A DNA stretch of 64,000 bases from Opeltia flavorubescens (lineage: Eukaryota > Ascomycota > Lecanoromycetes > Teloschistales > Teloschistaceae), in assembly GCA_000442125.1 (NCBI GenBank), contig KE546973.1:434001-498000 (forward strand). Direction: 5' to 3'. The notes under the pieces were generated by a model that searched no databases, was not told the DNA's origin, and saw only the letters and a list, made by a program, of their open reading frames with translations. The position numbers and the translations under genes are program-made. Positions 1 through 11,999 of this stretch are shown piece by piece (position 1 is the first letter of the stretch; every line of letters starts with the position of its first letter).

Positions 1-286
1 CGGGGAAGGCGTTGCGAGGGTTGCAGGCCATGTCGTCGGGGAGCATGAGGATTATCTGGGAGTCTGGGATTCCGAGACGCTTTACGGTACGGTAGAGGGA
101 GAGGACGTTGGCGAGATGTCGGTAGTTGAACCAGAAGCGGGAGGTGGAGACTAGGACGGCCCAGTTGGAGGTGTGGTGGTGGAGGGGGGGTTGAGGGGTA
201 TTGGTGGTTGAGGAGGACAAGTGTGGAGAGAGGGAGAGGAGGGAAAGGAGGGAAAGAGGGAGGAGAGAAAGAGATGGGAGATGCAT
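1..286 (-). CDS. gpi8: GPI-anchor transamidase catalytic subunit GPI8/PIG-K, N-terminal part (cut by window edge)
   Basis: GPI8 is the caspase-like cysteine peptidase (family C13) of the ER-membrane transamidase that swaps a C-terminal propeptide for a GPI anchor. Only about the first 95 residues are in the window. Reading from the ATG at 286 there is a Leu/Ser-rich signal peptide, a Ser/Thr/Pro/His spacer, and then the family's conserved start: [17 protein letters not shown], followed by [14 protein letters not shown]. This matches the well-known N-terminus of fungal and animal GPI8, so the family call is firm. The catalytic His and Cys lie beyond position 1. No intron is seen in this part. 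The start is chosen because it is the first ATG of the open frame and is followed directly by the hydrophobic leader. Confidence 0.93.
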   Translation of the reverse strand, partial: MHLPSLSLLPLSLLSLLSLSPHLSSSTTNTPQPPLHHHTSNWAVLVSTSRFWFNYRHLANVLSLYRTVKRLGIPDSQIILMLPDDMACNPRNAFP

Positions 287-586
287 TCTTGGAGGCGAAT
301 GGCTTTAGGAGTTTTTCTTATGGTTCGTGAGAGAATGAAGGGTAGTGTTGTAGGTTGTAGTTCATGATAGAATGCCTTTCGGGTACGGAATATCTCGGTC
401 AAATTTCGGGCCCGAAGCCTAGACTCGATCATCGCTGATTAATTGGCCAATCCGTTTGGACATTCACTCATGCATGGGTCAAATGAACGGCCTTTACCAA
501 TGACGTTGAAAGTTCACAAGTTGCATATTTCCCATGCATATTCTACTGTAGTAAGAATGATGGAAAAAGCATAAGATGTTCCATTT
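287..586. other. intergenic: upstream of GPI8, downstream of the DUF4430-type gene
   Basis: This holds the GPI8 promoter side and the 3' side of the next gene, which is on the same strand. The 94-codon open frame that overlaps the GPI8 start has no protein features and is treated as a shadow. No other feature is seen. Confidence 0.5.
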
Positions 587-1361
587 CTAGACAACAGCAA
601 CCCTCAGCGCATTGGATCGCAACGAGTCATCCCTCGTAGCCTTGTACTGGAAAACGCCAGCATTCGGAAATGTCAATGTCGCCTTTCCGTTAGCATCTGT
701 CGTGACACCATCAATGACCGCCCCCTGAACTGCAACGCCGGTCGTCCCATCCGTCACAGTAATTGTCCGGCTGCTCCCTTGCTTCACGGCCAAATAATCC
801 GGCGTCACCTTGAGGAAGTATGTCTTGCTGAAAGCATCAAACGCCCACAAAACGTTATCACCCGCTTTGACCTCCTGCTGGCAGCCTCCTACCTCTGTGA
901 ACTGATAATTGACGAGTAGACCCCAGAATTGGGTGGACGTCTGGGTGGACGTTCCAATCGAGGTGATGAAGAAGTCATCGAATGTCGTCGAGTAAGTGCC
1001 GTCGAAAGGGAATTTGGCGAGTTTCGAAGCTGCGTCAAGAGCGTCAGTGGGCGTGTTGCCTGGAGCTGGATTCGCGCCAAGGTTGGTGCCGTCGCATTTG
1101 TGAGTGCCTCCTGAAGGAGTGGTTACATTGCGAGGACCGGACAAGATCGGTGCTTCGTAGATGGTATTCGTGGCCCCTTCAATGCGAAGATTGACAATGG
1201 ACCTGTTGGGAAGAATTCAGCATCGACAGCAAATGACGTGGGAAGCAATGTAGATGAACGCACGAGCCAGGTGCAATTGCTCTGGATTCGTGAGGTAGAG
1301 CTACAGCGAAGACTGCCTGCAGCAGGGACGCAGCAAACAAGAGACGTTTGATTTGGATCAT
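587..1361 (-). CDS. small secreted surface protein, DUF4430-like
   Basis: Two exons (1361-1264 and 1202-587) give about 237 aa. Exon 1 starts at an ATG followed by a clear signal peptide (IQIKRLLFAASLLQAVFAVA). The 61-base intron has a GTGCGT donor and a CAACAG acceptor and restores the phase. The mature part opens with VNLRIEGATNTIYEAP and GTHKCDGTN, and later has GDNVLWAFDAF. This is the pattern of fungal DUF4430-type secreted proteins. The C-terminal 90 residues (KVTPDYLAVKQGSSRTITVT to the end) look like a beta-sandwich, Ig-like module. Role: probably extracellular or wall-associated; no enzymatic motif is visible. The stop-bounded downstream frame alone starts at a non-ATG codon, which is why the upstream exon is needed. 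Confidence 0.82.
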
Positions 1362-2496
1362 TGCGAAATGAACAGGTAGAATTTGACAAAGATTCAGCTT
1401 TGTGTATGCTTGCAAGACTCGAAACAAAACCTACCAGGTTTAGCTTTTATATCACATCGTTTCAACATTCCACTAATCCATTTCCCATATCTTCGAGCCG
1501 TTGTGGATGGTGGCTTCCACATTGCACGACAGAGGCTTGAATACTCCATAGCCATTGGATGAACATTAGCGAAGGCAGGTACGAGACGTCTGTACGAACG
1601 TTGAAAACCGGCTGTACCTGCCGCTACGCCATATGGTCAGGCCCAGGAAATCCTCCGAAGGAAGGTTACACAAAGCGCGGGGGGAATTGGATCCACATTT
1701 TCCACGGGCCGTAGCGAACCGTCAGTCCGGACTGCGTGGTCTTCTCGGTCTGACAGTTGTGGACCTGCAGATAGATGTCCTGAACAAGTTAGAAGAAGCG
1801 AATGTTTGTAAGTCAACCGTGGTACTGGATACTCGGTATAGCTTGTTCTTACGTCCCAGTTCGCCGTCCCTGATATCCAAAACGGCCGTCTTTTTCTCTT
1901 CTATTGATGCAGTGCGGTAGCAATATATCGATCGTACGTAAGGCGCATGTGTAATATTATTTCAAAGCTCTTTTGATGGCGTCGACGAACCTGTATATCG
2001 ATTTCCTTAGCAATAACAGTCAGTATGCTATTTCACTGGGTGATCTGTATTCGCCACTTCTTCCCCTAGATAATAGGGCAACAATAACACTGGTTCATGA
2101 CTCTTTCAGGGGCGAAAGCGAATCTATATAATATACTGGGGCTTGCAACCACCAGAACCGGTTGAAACGCGTCAAATCGACGAGAATGGCCTATACAGAT
2201 CTCATGTACACGGTATATCTAGTAGTGTTCTGGCCAGATAGCTAGACAGGCTGTGCTTTGCGATGAAGTTGACACGTATCAATACCAGTGCTTCTCCATC
2301 TCTTTCAAATCTCTATACCTTCACCACCAGATTCATCACCAAGCTTCCTTCCTCGCCAAGCTAGTATAGGACACAGGATATAAAATTTTAGACAGATTAG
2401 GTATCAGATTCGCACCAAAGCCGGTGATCTTCCATTTCATTGTCATTTCCAATCATTGTCATCTGGATCACCTCTACAGACATCAAGTACGTAACC
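1362..2496. other. intergenic, no supported gene
   Basis: A 95-codon open frame at 1633-1920 has no family resemblance, no signal sequence and no splice partners, so I do not call it. The right part, about 2280-2496, is pyrimidine-rich and fits the 5' region of the gene that begins at 2497. Confidence 0.4.
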
Positions 2497-3302
2497 ATGA
2501 GTCAAGACACTGATATGATGGACGCTCCTTACACTCCCATCGATGTCCTCAAGATCGAAGTAGGCCGGGCGGTGGAAGGCTTCTTCAAGAGCGAGCCCAC
2601 AGGAGCAGACATTGACAACGCGGTCCTTCAAAGGACCCAGGCGGTGGAGGAGTTGGCGAGCTACGAGGCCGACAACATCGACGACAGTGAAGTCAAGCAA
2701 TGGGATTGACAATCGATGACAGCTAATCATGATTGTTACAGACGAAGATCAAGACGACGAAGCCACCAGCGATTCCTTTGACGTAAGTATCTGCCTATGC
2801 CTCACATTGAATGACATGGCTAAAGGCCTCAAGGCTAACAAGATCCTCTCCGACGCTGTCATCGAAGCCGAATACGACCAAGCTTGCAAGGAAAGCTGGA
2901 TGAAGGATCATCGCATGCCAGCAGACGTACTCACCCGCTTCGAAAACGGCTGCTATTCCAAGCACAAATGGCTTAACCTCTTCCGCTATGGTGCTCTACA
3001 ACGAGATGACGAGTTTTTGATCCTATCGACGAACGAGAAGGGGAGCCACTGCTCTTTGCCAACCACGGCCAACACAGGTCATCAACGTCGGCACGGAGAA
3101 ACATTACCGGGACATGCTACTCATCAAAAACTCATCTCCGATCTCAGCAACCTGGAAAAACCTCCTCCTCCCCCGCCAAACACTACGCCAAAAACCAAAA
3201 TCCCTCATCGCTGGCATCCAAGCCTTCTACCACGACAAATCCCGACAGCAAAAAGGAGTAGTCCTACCAACAGATCTCCGTGTAACGTTTCGGCGGGCAT
3301 GA
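2497..3302 (+). CDS. hypothetical acidic multi-exon protein, 3' structure unresolved
   Basis: I do not recognise the family. Exon 1 (2497-2686) begins MSQDTDMMDAPYTPIDVLK. A GTGAAG donor and TTACAG acceptor lead to a short acidic exon 2 (2742-2782, NEDQDDEATSDSFD). A canonical GTAAGT donor and a CTCAAG acceptor lead to exon 3 from 2834 (ANKILSDAVIEAEYDQAC). These joins keep phase. Further on, the likely coding frame changes between about 2990 and 3080. A second coding-like stretch (GTEKHYRDMLLIKNSSPIS to LPTDLRVTFRRA) ends at the stop at 3302. I could not find a clean intron for that step. Either an unusual intron or a frameshift is possible, and the gene may be decaying. No signal peptide, membrane segment or known motif is seen. 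Confidence 0.35.
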
Positions 3303-4188
3303 GACCAGTACATTTGGGAGATTGGATTTGTGCGAAACATCACCTTTGGGAGCTGTGTGTAAGGCAGTGGGTGCCGAGGAAGGGGCACGCGGGCCGGAAG
3401 ATGAAGAATTGGCGGCGATACCCAAGCTCGGCGCTGGGGAAGAGGAAGTGGAGGAAGCGTGATGGGGATGAGGAGCATTCAGAGACGGAGATCCGAGGCA
3501 CGCGTCACAGGTGATAGGGCAGGTAGATAGGTTGAGACGGGGAATTGAAGTGTGTTGTCTTTGTCATGCTTTCGGTGGATGTAATCGTTCAGATGAGTGA
3601 CATAGACGCGTAGAGTAGATGCCGCTCTGCATCACATAGACATAGAGTAGAGTTGCTGACTTCATAATTCGTAGTAATCGACCTCGTGCCAGTCGATTCA
3701 TTGTACTATTCGGTTCTAACCATAGTGGGAGGTGATATCGAGGATCGAGTATACAACATGATACTATCAGTTTTGTATACTGGGCTCAGAGCATGTTCGA
3801 GAGTCGATTCATCTATTCCATAGATCAATTGGCAAGATTACGACGACTTTCCCAAGTTTCTTATTCATTTGCATCTCATGCCAAGAAAAACTCATACTCC
3901 TCAAAGAGTTTTGCATTAGCAATTAGCCATGGCTATCTGTGTGTCTTCTATCGATTAAGAAACCTTCATTACAACAGTCTATGAAAGCAACATGCAATGG
4001 CGACAGAATGAGGGTAGTGATTGTCCTCCTCCTTTGAGATATCCGATATGCCCACCTGCCGGATCAGATTCTGCATAGACACCACCGTGACAGTTGTGAG
4101 AGAACCTCCATAACTTTGTCTCCTGAATACCGAAGCCTTTTCCAAAGCCAGTGGCCTAAGATCCGGAGTCCCAAATACGAACGCAACC
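3303..4188. other. intergenic, no supported gene
   Basis: A G-rich open stretch continues to about 3514 in one frame but carries no conserved features. The rest holds only short frames. A 94-codon minus frame at 3969-4253 runs into the next gene's last exon in a different phase, and I reject it as coding. Confidence 0.4.
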
Positions 4189-5046
4189 TCAACCTTCAAA
4201 GCTGAAAGCATAGAGCTCGTAGAATTTGCCATACTCCCGAATTTCGCCTCCATATTGATCGCCTAGATACAGACAGGAAAGAATCAGCGTTGCTGAAGCA
4301 GTTTCGCGGCGACAAGCTTGAAAAAAACCCGGGAAAGGGAAGCACTTACAGCCGAACAGAATGCGATTGAAAGCCCTTATACAGTCGTCCGCGTTGAAAT
4401 CGGCTGGGTCCGGTCGGCCATCCACTGTTCTGGCAGCCATTACTTGGCGAGTCGTGAGGGAATTAGTAATCCCGCCCACATCGTCTTTGTGCTCGGTGAT
4501 GGGATAGTGTTGTTTCTCTCGGCGACATTGGTCCTTATACAAAGCCTCCATCTCGTCGACATCGTAGAGGAAAATGATTGCGCCCTGCTGCAATTCGATA
4601 CCATTGTTGTTTTTCTCGGAGTAGCAGATCAATTGGTCGTCCGCCGGTTGGGTAGGTGTGGCAGAGGGGCTCAGTGTAATTGTTGGCGTGACTGAGGGAT
4701 GGGAGAATGATACCGTGATTGGCGAAGGTCGGACTGGGGTGAACTCTGGGGGCTGGTTAGTAGTCGGTGAAGGAGCATTGCAGCCGAAGAGGCTTGCATA
4801 GCTAGGATCAAGGAATTGGCCATTAGCGTAGATCGTGGTCGGGGTGGCTGCCGTAAATGCGAGGTCCTGGCGTCGGAACAGCAACTCTGGAGCTTGGGTG
4901 ATTTCTGCTACGAGTAGCTCGGTGGTAGCAGTGACAGCAACAGTCCATGGGTTCGGAGAGATGTAGAAGGCGTTCACTGTGGCTAGGAAGGCCAGGAGCA
5001 GAGTCAGAGGGAACATCATCTTGAGAGCCATCTTGGTTGAAGGCAT
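4189..5046 (-). CDS. secreted Ser/Thr/Pro-rich protein of unknown function
   Basis: Two exons (5046-4350 and 4262-4189), about 256 aa. The N-terminus (KMMFPLTLLLAFLATVNAFY) is a signal peptide. Next come about 80 residues, then a Thr/Pro/Ser-rich stretch (residues ~100-140, likely O-glycosylated). The C-terminal domain has paired cysteines (DDCIRAFNRILFGC, then DQYGGEIREYGKFYELYAF). That DC...C...GG...Y layout recurs in fungal secreted proteins of unknown function. The 87-base intron has a GTAAGT donor and a TATCTAG acceptor. It is a multiple of three and stop-free, so retention would add 29 residues. The alternative reading frame after the intron gives a longer unrelated tail; I prefer the frame that keeps the GG...Y pattern. 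Confidence 0.72.
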   Translation of the reverse strand: MPSTKMALKMMFPLTLLLAFLATVNAFYISPNPWTVAVTATTELLVAEITQAPELLFRRQDLAFTAATPTTIYANGQFLDPSYASLFGCNAPSPTTNQPPEFTPVRPSPITVSFSHPSVTPTITLSPSATPTQPADDQLICYSEKNNNGIELQQGAIIFLYDVDEMEALYKDQCRREKQHYPITEHKDDVGGITNSLTTRQVMAARTVDGRPDPADFNADDCIRAFNRILFGCKCFPFPGFFQACRRETASATLILSCLYLGDQYGGEIREYGKFYELYAFSFEG

Positions 5047-5599
5047 TCGTGAATGACTGCTTCAGCACGATGAGGTTGATGAAGGAAGGAGGAACTGGAG
5101 GTAGGAGGTTTGATCGGTGGAGGAAGAAGAGATGGGTTTCAGAAGAAGAAAGGGGAGCAACAGACCTGGTGTGCATTGGCACTGGTAATCTTACTTGGTT
5201 TGTTGAATCGAAGGTGAATGGTGAAACAGGCGATCATTCACTGTCGAAATTGGCTAAACATTTCAAGGAAAAGTAACGAGCTTACTTGTCAATTTTCATG
5301 CTTCATCACAGTGAAAAGAGATTTGGTTGGGACTAAGAGACTTCGAGACATCACAAACCTTCCCCAGGGGGTCATCGAATTGCCTATACAAAGAAATATG
5401 CACTACTAGGAGCAATTCGATTTTCATGAACATGTTCACCAAATCTCCCGGGCACGATGTCCAACGTCTCAAGTCTCTTTATTCATGGCTAGATTGTGAA
5501 GCTGAAAGGATGCTGTCTGTGGTGGCAACCTACTTCATTGCATGGCGGCATATGTGAACCTAATCGGCTTTCAATTTGGCATACGAATTTGCACTTCAG
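5047..5599. other. upstream region of the secreted Ser/Thr-rich gene
   Basis: Probable promoter and 5' leader of the minus-strand gene that starts at 5046. Only small unsupported frames occur here. No other feature is seen. Confidence 0.4.
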
Positions 5600-6749
5600 C
5601 TCATGATCAGTGCACAGAATATGTAAGAAATAGGAAAGTTTTGAATCAGGAGTCTAGAATTAAAACATGAGATAAACTTGAGTCTACCATGACGAAAAGT
5701 GCGCCATTTTGCGAATAAATCAGACCGCCCATCTACCACGAATCACAACAACAAAAACCCGCTTAATCAAGACTCCTTTCCGACCCTTTGTTTCTTGAGA
5801 CAGAGTAGAAAAGAGATCAATGGCGCGAACGCTTAGTTTCTAAGATCGAGTAGGAATCTCGCCAATGACGGCTTTCCATTAATTGTACTACTTCCTACAG
5901 ATTTTATTCCCATTGGATTGATGACAAAATGTCACGCTCATATCAGAGCGCTCGAAGCTCTGTTCCAATCTTCATGTACTTCCCATCCCATGCTCTTGAC
6001 CAACTAAATGTTCCAAATATCCCCAACAAGCAAATACTGTAACGATTTTCACTTTCTCGAGGTACCTTTTTCTTTAATACAAGAAACTTTCTACATTTTC
6101 CCAACTCAAAGTCGTGGAGTACGTCAGAGCATCCATCGGGATTTGCTTTCGGCTCCTAAGTTTCCTCTCCGCCTTTCCACCCAACAAAATGCTCATAGGA
6201 GTGGCTCCTAAAGAAGTCTCCTCCGGCCGGTAATTCTGACAACTTCGAAATGGTTGTCTTCATCTTGACTGCTAGCGAATTTGATGTATGATTCTCACCA
6301 TGCTCCCTGATTCAAGTGCCCACGAGCTATTTTCTCGATACACCAAGCATGTGCGGACATCTTTACAATAGATTAGCGGACGCGTGCAATCTCTGCTTCG
6401 GAGAATTACCATGATATCTAGTGCAAGACCAGGAATATATCTATACTTTTGGTTCCGCCTTGCGCTTCCGATGATGAGGATTCAGGTAAAAGAACATCGC
6501 CTCTCGAATAATTCCTTTCCTATTGAACGGTTCTTCCCGGATGGTGGAGGGTAAATCTAAGGTAGTAGACGATGTTGGGGATAATTCAAGGGAGCTGTGT
6601 AGCTTTGCGATTATGCAATCTAACTTCTAGCGAGTGTTCAAATCTCCCATATTGATTCTGTTTCAAAAGAGAACGACGTACAAATTACCAAGACCTTCTT
6701 TGCTACGCAAGTTGCGAGAAAATGGATGTAAGACTCGACGTAATTAGGT

Positions 6750-6998
6750 TCATGTGACCCCGTAAACAATGATTGATGATAAAGGTTGGGATAGTATCTT
6801 GCATAATTGTTTCGGACTCTTTTTCTCCTTTAAGGTTCGGATCCAATTCCCTGGCCTTACTATCACCACCTTCTCAGAGCACTCCACATGCCTTAGCTCA
6901 TCATCGAGTAATATTCCCTTGAGCAGCTTTGTCGTCTTGCCGGAGCCCGTTTCCCATATAGGTATCACGACTTTGCTCTGATTTATACTAGACAGCAA
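6750..6998 (-). pseudogene. relict fragment with a Walker A-like motif
   Basis: An 82-codon stretch contains VVIPIWETGSGKTTKLLKGI followed by an acidic segment and VVIVRPGNW. The GSGKT loop after a hydrophobic strand, with a second hydrophobic strand about 30 residues later, is the layout of a P-loop ATPase or helicase start. ETGSGKTT resembles DEAH-type helicases, but no Walker B or further helicase motif could be found nearby. The fragment is part of the broken block. Confidence 0.35.
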
Positions 6999-9900
6999 CC
7001 GGGCACTCGCTGCAATATAGGAACTAGAATCTTCGTGTTTCTCTCATCCTTAACCAAGAATACGATCTGAAGCTAGTGTCTAAATCTACCACGAGCGATG
7101 AGAGTTTCACATCTGCCTGATTCACGCAGCACAAAGTAATTGGGACGAAAGTTCTTGTTGGTAAATGGATTAATATTGGTGTCAGGAGACAGTGTGAAAG
7201 TATGTTTAACACAGTGTGACGTGGAAAGATAGCGAATTAGTGGCATAGATTATGAGGTATAAGGAGTTTATGGTAAAATTTTCCCGAAAGCTGATAAGAG
7301 CAGGGATATGCGTATGTGATTTGAAATGTTGTATTAAGTAATAGTAGACAGTGACTTCGATTGAAGACAAGCTTTGCCTATAACAAGACTCCATCTGCAT
7401 ATGACGAGATCATTGTGCTCGAATTTGTATCTGACTGCCGATGCTTGCGATTTTGACTGCTCTTTCGGGAACTTCTTCGCTTCATTTTGGATGGTCGCAC
7501 GATCCAATATGGAAACATTGATGCGTTGAAGGTTCATGGAGGTAAGCAGCTGGGCTGAGTACAATATAAAGTTAAAGTATGCTCAGCTGATTATTGCATT
7601 TCATCCCATATCTCGACAGCGGTTTTTCTGTCGAGGGATGGGGAAATGAATGGGGCGTCCAGCTTCAAAGCTTAAGAAGGGACTGCGTTGACATATGATT
7701 GGAAAATCAAAGGAGGATACTACAGCTCTTCCATGTGCGTAGATATCAAAGGGAGCGCGAGAAAAACATGGGAAAACGTGAGAATTTCGTTTCGGGATAA
7801 ATGGGAACAAAAGATTGTTTGGTAGAGACATGATTGAGACCAAAAAAACATCTCTTGTCCCCTGGGAGAAGAAGTCCAACCAGTAACGCACATCCAAGTT
7901 TCTACCAATATCTTCAAAATCTCTCAGGAGGAACCGAGATTAAAACTAATTTCCACAAGTTTCTGCCGTTATTTGTGTGTGATTTTCGAGTAGTGTAGTA
8001 CCTCGACATGCACCCTTGCACCTCGTAGTCCATCCTCCAAATATCTAGCACACATAGGCGCAATTTCTCTCCATGAGCTTTTGGCGTCGTTTGTGGATTG
8101 ACATTGAATACAAAATTTCTGCGCGAGTCTATAAAGTTCGCAAATCGTCTTCATAGAATTTCGCACATATCGACACGTCTTCCATACAGAGGAGTTTCTT
8201 TTTCCAAGTCATGCCAATATCATCAGATCCCTGTCGTAAGCTACACGATGTTATGGAGCCGTTTGCATAGTCAGTGGACCCTAGACTACAGGAGCCGGCG
8301 TTTTACTTTCTTTGTCGCTCGGTCTTGAAATCGAAATTACGCTTGACGATTTCCTTCTGCTGCTGGACTTCGAGCTTGATCGCTTGGACCAGCATGGCAA
8401 GCTTTTTAGCGACACCATCTTTCGACGAGTTCGCTTAGTGGAAAGCTGCGATGAGATAACCCTTGCCTTTTTAGAAGGCATGACTTTGGCAACCGGAATT
8501 CGGGCAAGGAAGAGAACATATCTTGGAATTACAATTACCATCCATAGCGCGTAGTACTGCTTCTCGTCGACTTTTTCTTTCCTACTGGCTCTCCTGTATC
8601 CTGTTCATGTCCCTTTCCCTTATCGCTTTGAGCCATAGTTGAACACGAATCCATGACATGTACCCAGTATAAGAGAGACCACATTTCGTACGAGAACGAA
8701 ACGTATGGCTAGTGCGTAAATGAGAACCCCGATATTGGTAGATGAGTCCCTACACACCTAGCTGCCTTCTCATTAACATTGACTTTGTGGCTCAAGCCAC
8801 TGAAGAAGTCTTCGTCTGCCATGGAGAAATCCATAGCATACCCTGTCTCTTGGTAGCCGAAAATTAATGTCAGATGTCGAAAGGCAAAGGATCGGTCGGG
8901 TAAGCATGATCCGTCTAATCAGTATCGCGTGCTCCGAGTCCACGCGCAGTGCTCTGTTCTCTACGCCGAATTCATAGGATTGTTGTTCTAAGATGACGAG
9001 ACTCCCGTGGACTCGAGGTAGAGTAGTGCCTAAATAAATATACTTGTCAAACCTGGTCTTCGGCCGAAGCTGGGCAAACATGGCCAGGGCTGGTGGATGT
9101 TTAGATTTATTAATGATTCCTGTTGTTCTGTAGTAGTCCCTTTCGACGCCGGAGGGCTCACCAGCATATAAAGCTGGTTGACGGATTCGACTAAGCGCAT
9201 GGAAGATACTGTGCTTCGCCGGAGAGATGGGATTTCCTTAAGTTCAATCTGAGTCTTCAAAATGGCAAAACTCTAGTTGAATCACGTATAATCAATTCTC
9301 GTACAATGGGAGGTCCAAGCCTGCTCAGAGAAGGAACACTTCATCTGTCATGTCCTTCTGTCATTCCTTCTTTTGGGCATCTGTATCAGCCCATGGATTT
9401 CATCATCTGTTATATCGCGAGGATGAGATGGCAACACATAACCTATTGTCATTTCTTTGGTGATCTCGATAGATTCTCTTCCATTGCTGTATCGCTATTA
9501 AACTTAGGAAATGGGTTGCCGACGTGAGGTTTCTCGTACATTACTTTCAGCTTGGCTTTTTCATCGACCCATATCTTCTTGTACTTCTTTCTGACCGTAA
9601 ACCGATCTTTGCAGCTGCTTCCTTCTCCATATCCTTGATCTTCGCATCAGTATATTCCGTCTTTACATACTCAACTATTTCGTCCACTTCTAATAGAGCT
9701 GTTTAGTCAGCTTCTTTCCTGAATCTGCTTCGGCTTTCTTTACGATATCGTTGCGTTTCTGGATAAATAGTACCCCAGCCTTCTGTGCTTAGACCTCTTT
9801 GGTGATGCTCTGCTTGCCCAATCCGGTTCGCACGACGCATAGAGACATTCATGCTTACTAACAGAATCAAGTAACAAGGTAAGGAGCTTGACATTGTGGA

Positions 9901-11999
9901 CCGAACTTTCCATACTTAAGGTCCTAGATTGGTGAGTCATTCCTCCCAAGCTCTTCAAAATGTTCCTCAAGTGGGAAACATGACCAAAAGTCTCCGGCAA
10001 CATTCTTCAGCTTGACCGCCTTATAAAATCTAAAGAAATCTGCGAAAATGAGATCATCCCTCATGGCAACAATCGGGACTGATGACATCTAAAAACAAAG
10101 ACACTTGAAGAGACAGCCAGAGCGTCAATGTAGGTATTCCTCAAGAGAAGTCAGCAATTCCAGATGATCAAAGTATGGAAATGTCATCGTGAATGCTTGT
10201 GTTGATTAACGACTTGCGCTCTGGATCTGATAGTTGCTGCAAGACTAATTGTATCGGCAGTCCCGATATCTTGTACCCTGATTGATTCACTGGCGCGGAC
10301 CGGTCAAACCAGTCGTCTTTCATTTGTTCCAGAAAACTGCGCATGGTGTCCCAAGCATCATAGATACAACTAAAGGGGGAGAGTTACAATCGTGTCACTG
10401 AAGTGTCCCATACTGATCAGCCAATATATAAATAGTCAACGTCTGAGAGGGACCACTTGATGGTGCTTGTTATGGCACTCGAGAATCGACCTTTATAGAT
10501 ACTCTGCAATCGTAGAAGAATTTTCCAAGTCAGCTTTTCTTGCTCTAGAAGCTTCTGTACCCACTGCGGAACAGCAGCTAAGTAGTACTCCATGAGAAAA
10601 GTTACCTCAATCTTGTTTCTCCATTGCTTCTCATTTCTTTCTGATGTTAGAGAAGTCGATCACTAGCTGGAACGATTCGGCCCTGTAGTCTCTGTAGATC
10701 AGATCTCCCATCTCGGAAAACAGCTAAAAACGTAACCATCTTTATCTATCATCGTTAAAGATTACATGCATGTCTTGACGACATATTCGGACGACTGAGC
10801 TGCAATTCAAAAGCGAAGATTTCCATGTGACTTTCAATTTGGCCGAGCTTGTATAGCAGGACCCCTTATAACGAAGACGAGCCGTTTTATCCCCAGGTCA
10901 GAACCACCGCCGTCCCGATTATCGTCTCTGATTTGTTGAACTTTGGCTACATCTTGCATGGTGGGTGCAATACCATAATGTGTGGTTTTTAGATAGAATG
11001 ACTTTCCGGCACTACAATTCAGAACGGCCGCAGTCTAGTGAGTATTAGAGATGCAGCATTGTTGTTGCAGCAGATTCCGGGAAATTCTGCGTCAAAGGAT
11101 GCGGGAAGAAGAGCTGCAGAAAGCGTTCTAGCCAGAATATAGAAATCCCTCTGAGCCATGTAATATAACCACGATGCCCTCGGTCTGAGCTGTACATGTC
11201 TATACGCTCCACTTGAGTCTTCTTTCCGAATTCTCGCATGACGACATTAACCTCGCTCATTTCGTAGACCTTGAGATAGTCGCCAAGGGGCGAGCATGAC
11301 CAGTGACAGGTGGAACCTTTGGATAGCGGTTTTTTGTTTAATTGGGTCCAAACCCTTTCATCTTCGACATTTCTGATTTTTCGCCGTCACTTGTCGTAGA
11401 CAGAGCCGAATTCACTGAAGCTTACGGTTATCTTGTGCATTGTCCAAAACCATTTTACTTTCAAGTTTCTTCTTTGTCTTATTCAAGCTCGGCCATCTTG
11501 ACTTGATGATTGGGCATCATTCCCTTTCAGGAGTCTTCTGAGCTTTCTAGAGGCTATAGACAGACTAGACGCATTTCCACGTGTTCGATACCAGAGGCCT
11601 TATTGCGCGGGGTTGATTTATAGTATGTATTCTAATTCACCATCCTGTTAATGATGGTTACTACACGCTCCTGCCAGATCTCCCCTAAGTACGATATAGT
11701 CGGCTAATAGTCTAGCCTCAATTGGGACTGCTGTAAACTTAAAGATTGTTCATATCCTCGCGATACTGCACTGGGAAATTAACGCTAACTCGTTTGAATA
11801 TAGCTGGCGCGAGATTCAATATCCTTAGGTTCAGCGTACAAGACTCGTCCGTTCATTGGATAATGAAGCCGACGAGCTCCGTTTGATTAAAAGGATATAC
11901 CCTTCTGTGACGGATGCCATGCCTCTTGAGACTTGTTCCTTGATAGAATTCTCCAATCTACCGATTAAGGATATGAAATTGAAGTGATACGCTGTTTTA

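Noticed and set aside
1633-1920. 95-codon plus frame as a small gene
   Set aside because: No signal peptide, no family features, and poor codon and amino-acid balance; likely chance.
6750-6998. Assignment of the Walker A relict to a NACHT/STAND protein or to the DUF3638 giant-protein family
   Set aside because: The residues around GSGKT fit neither the GKPGSGKS style of NACHT proteins nor the NMGEGKSS style of DUF3638. No downstream motif decides.
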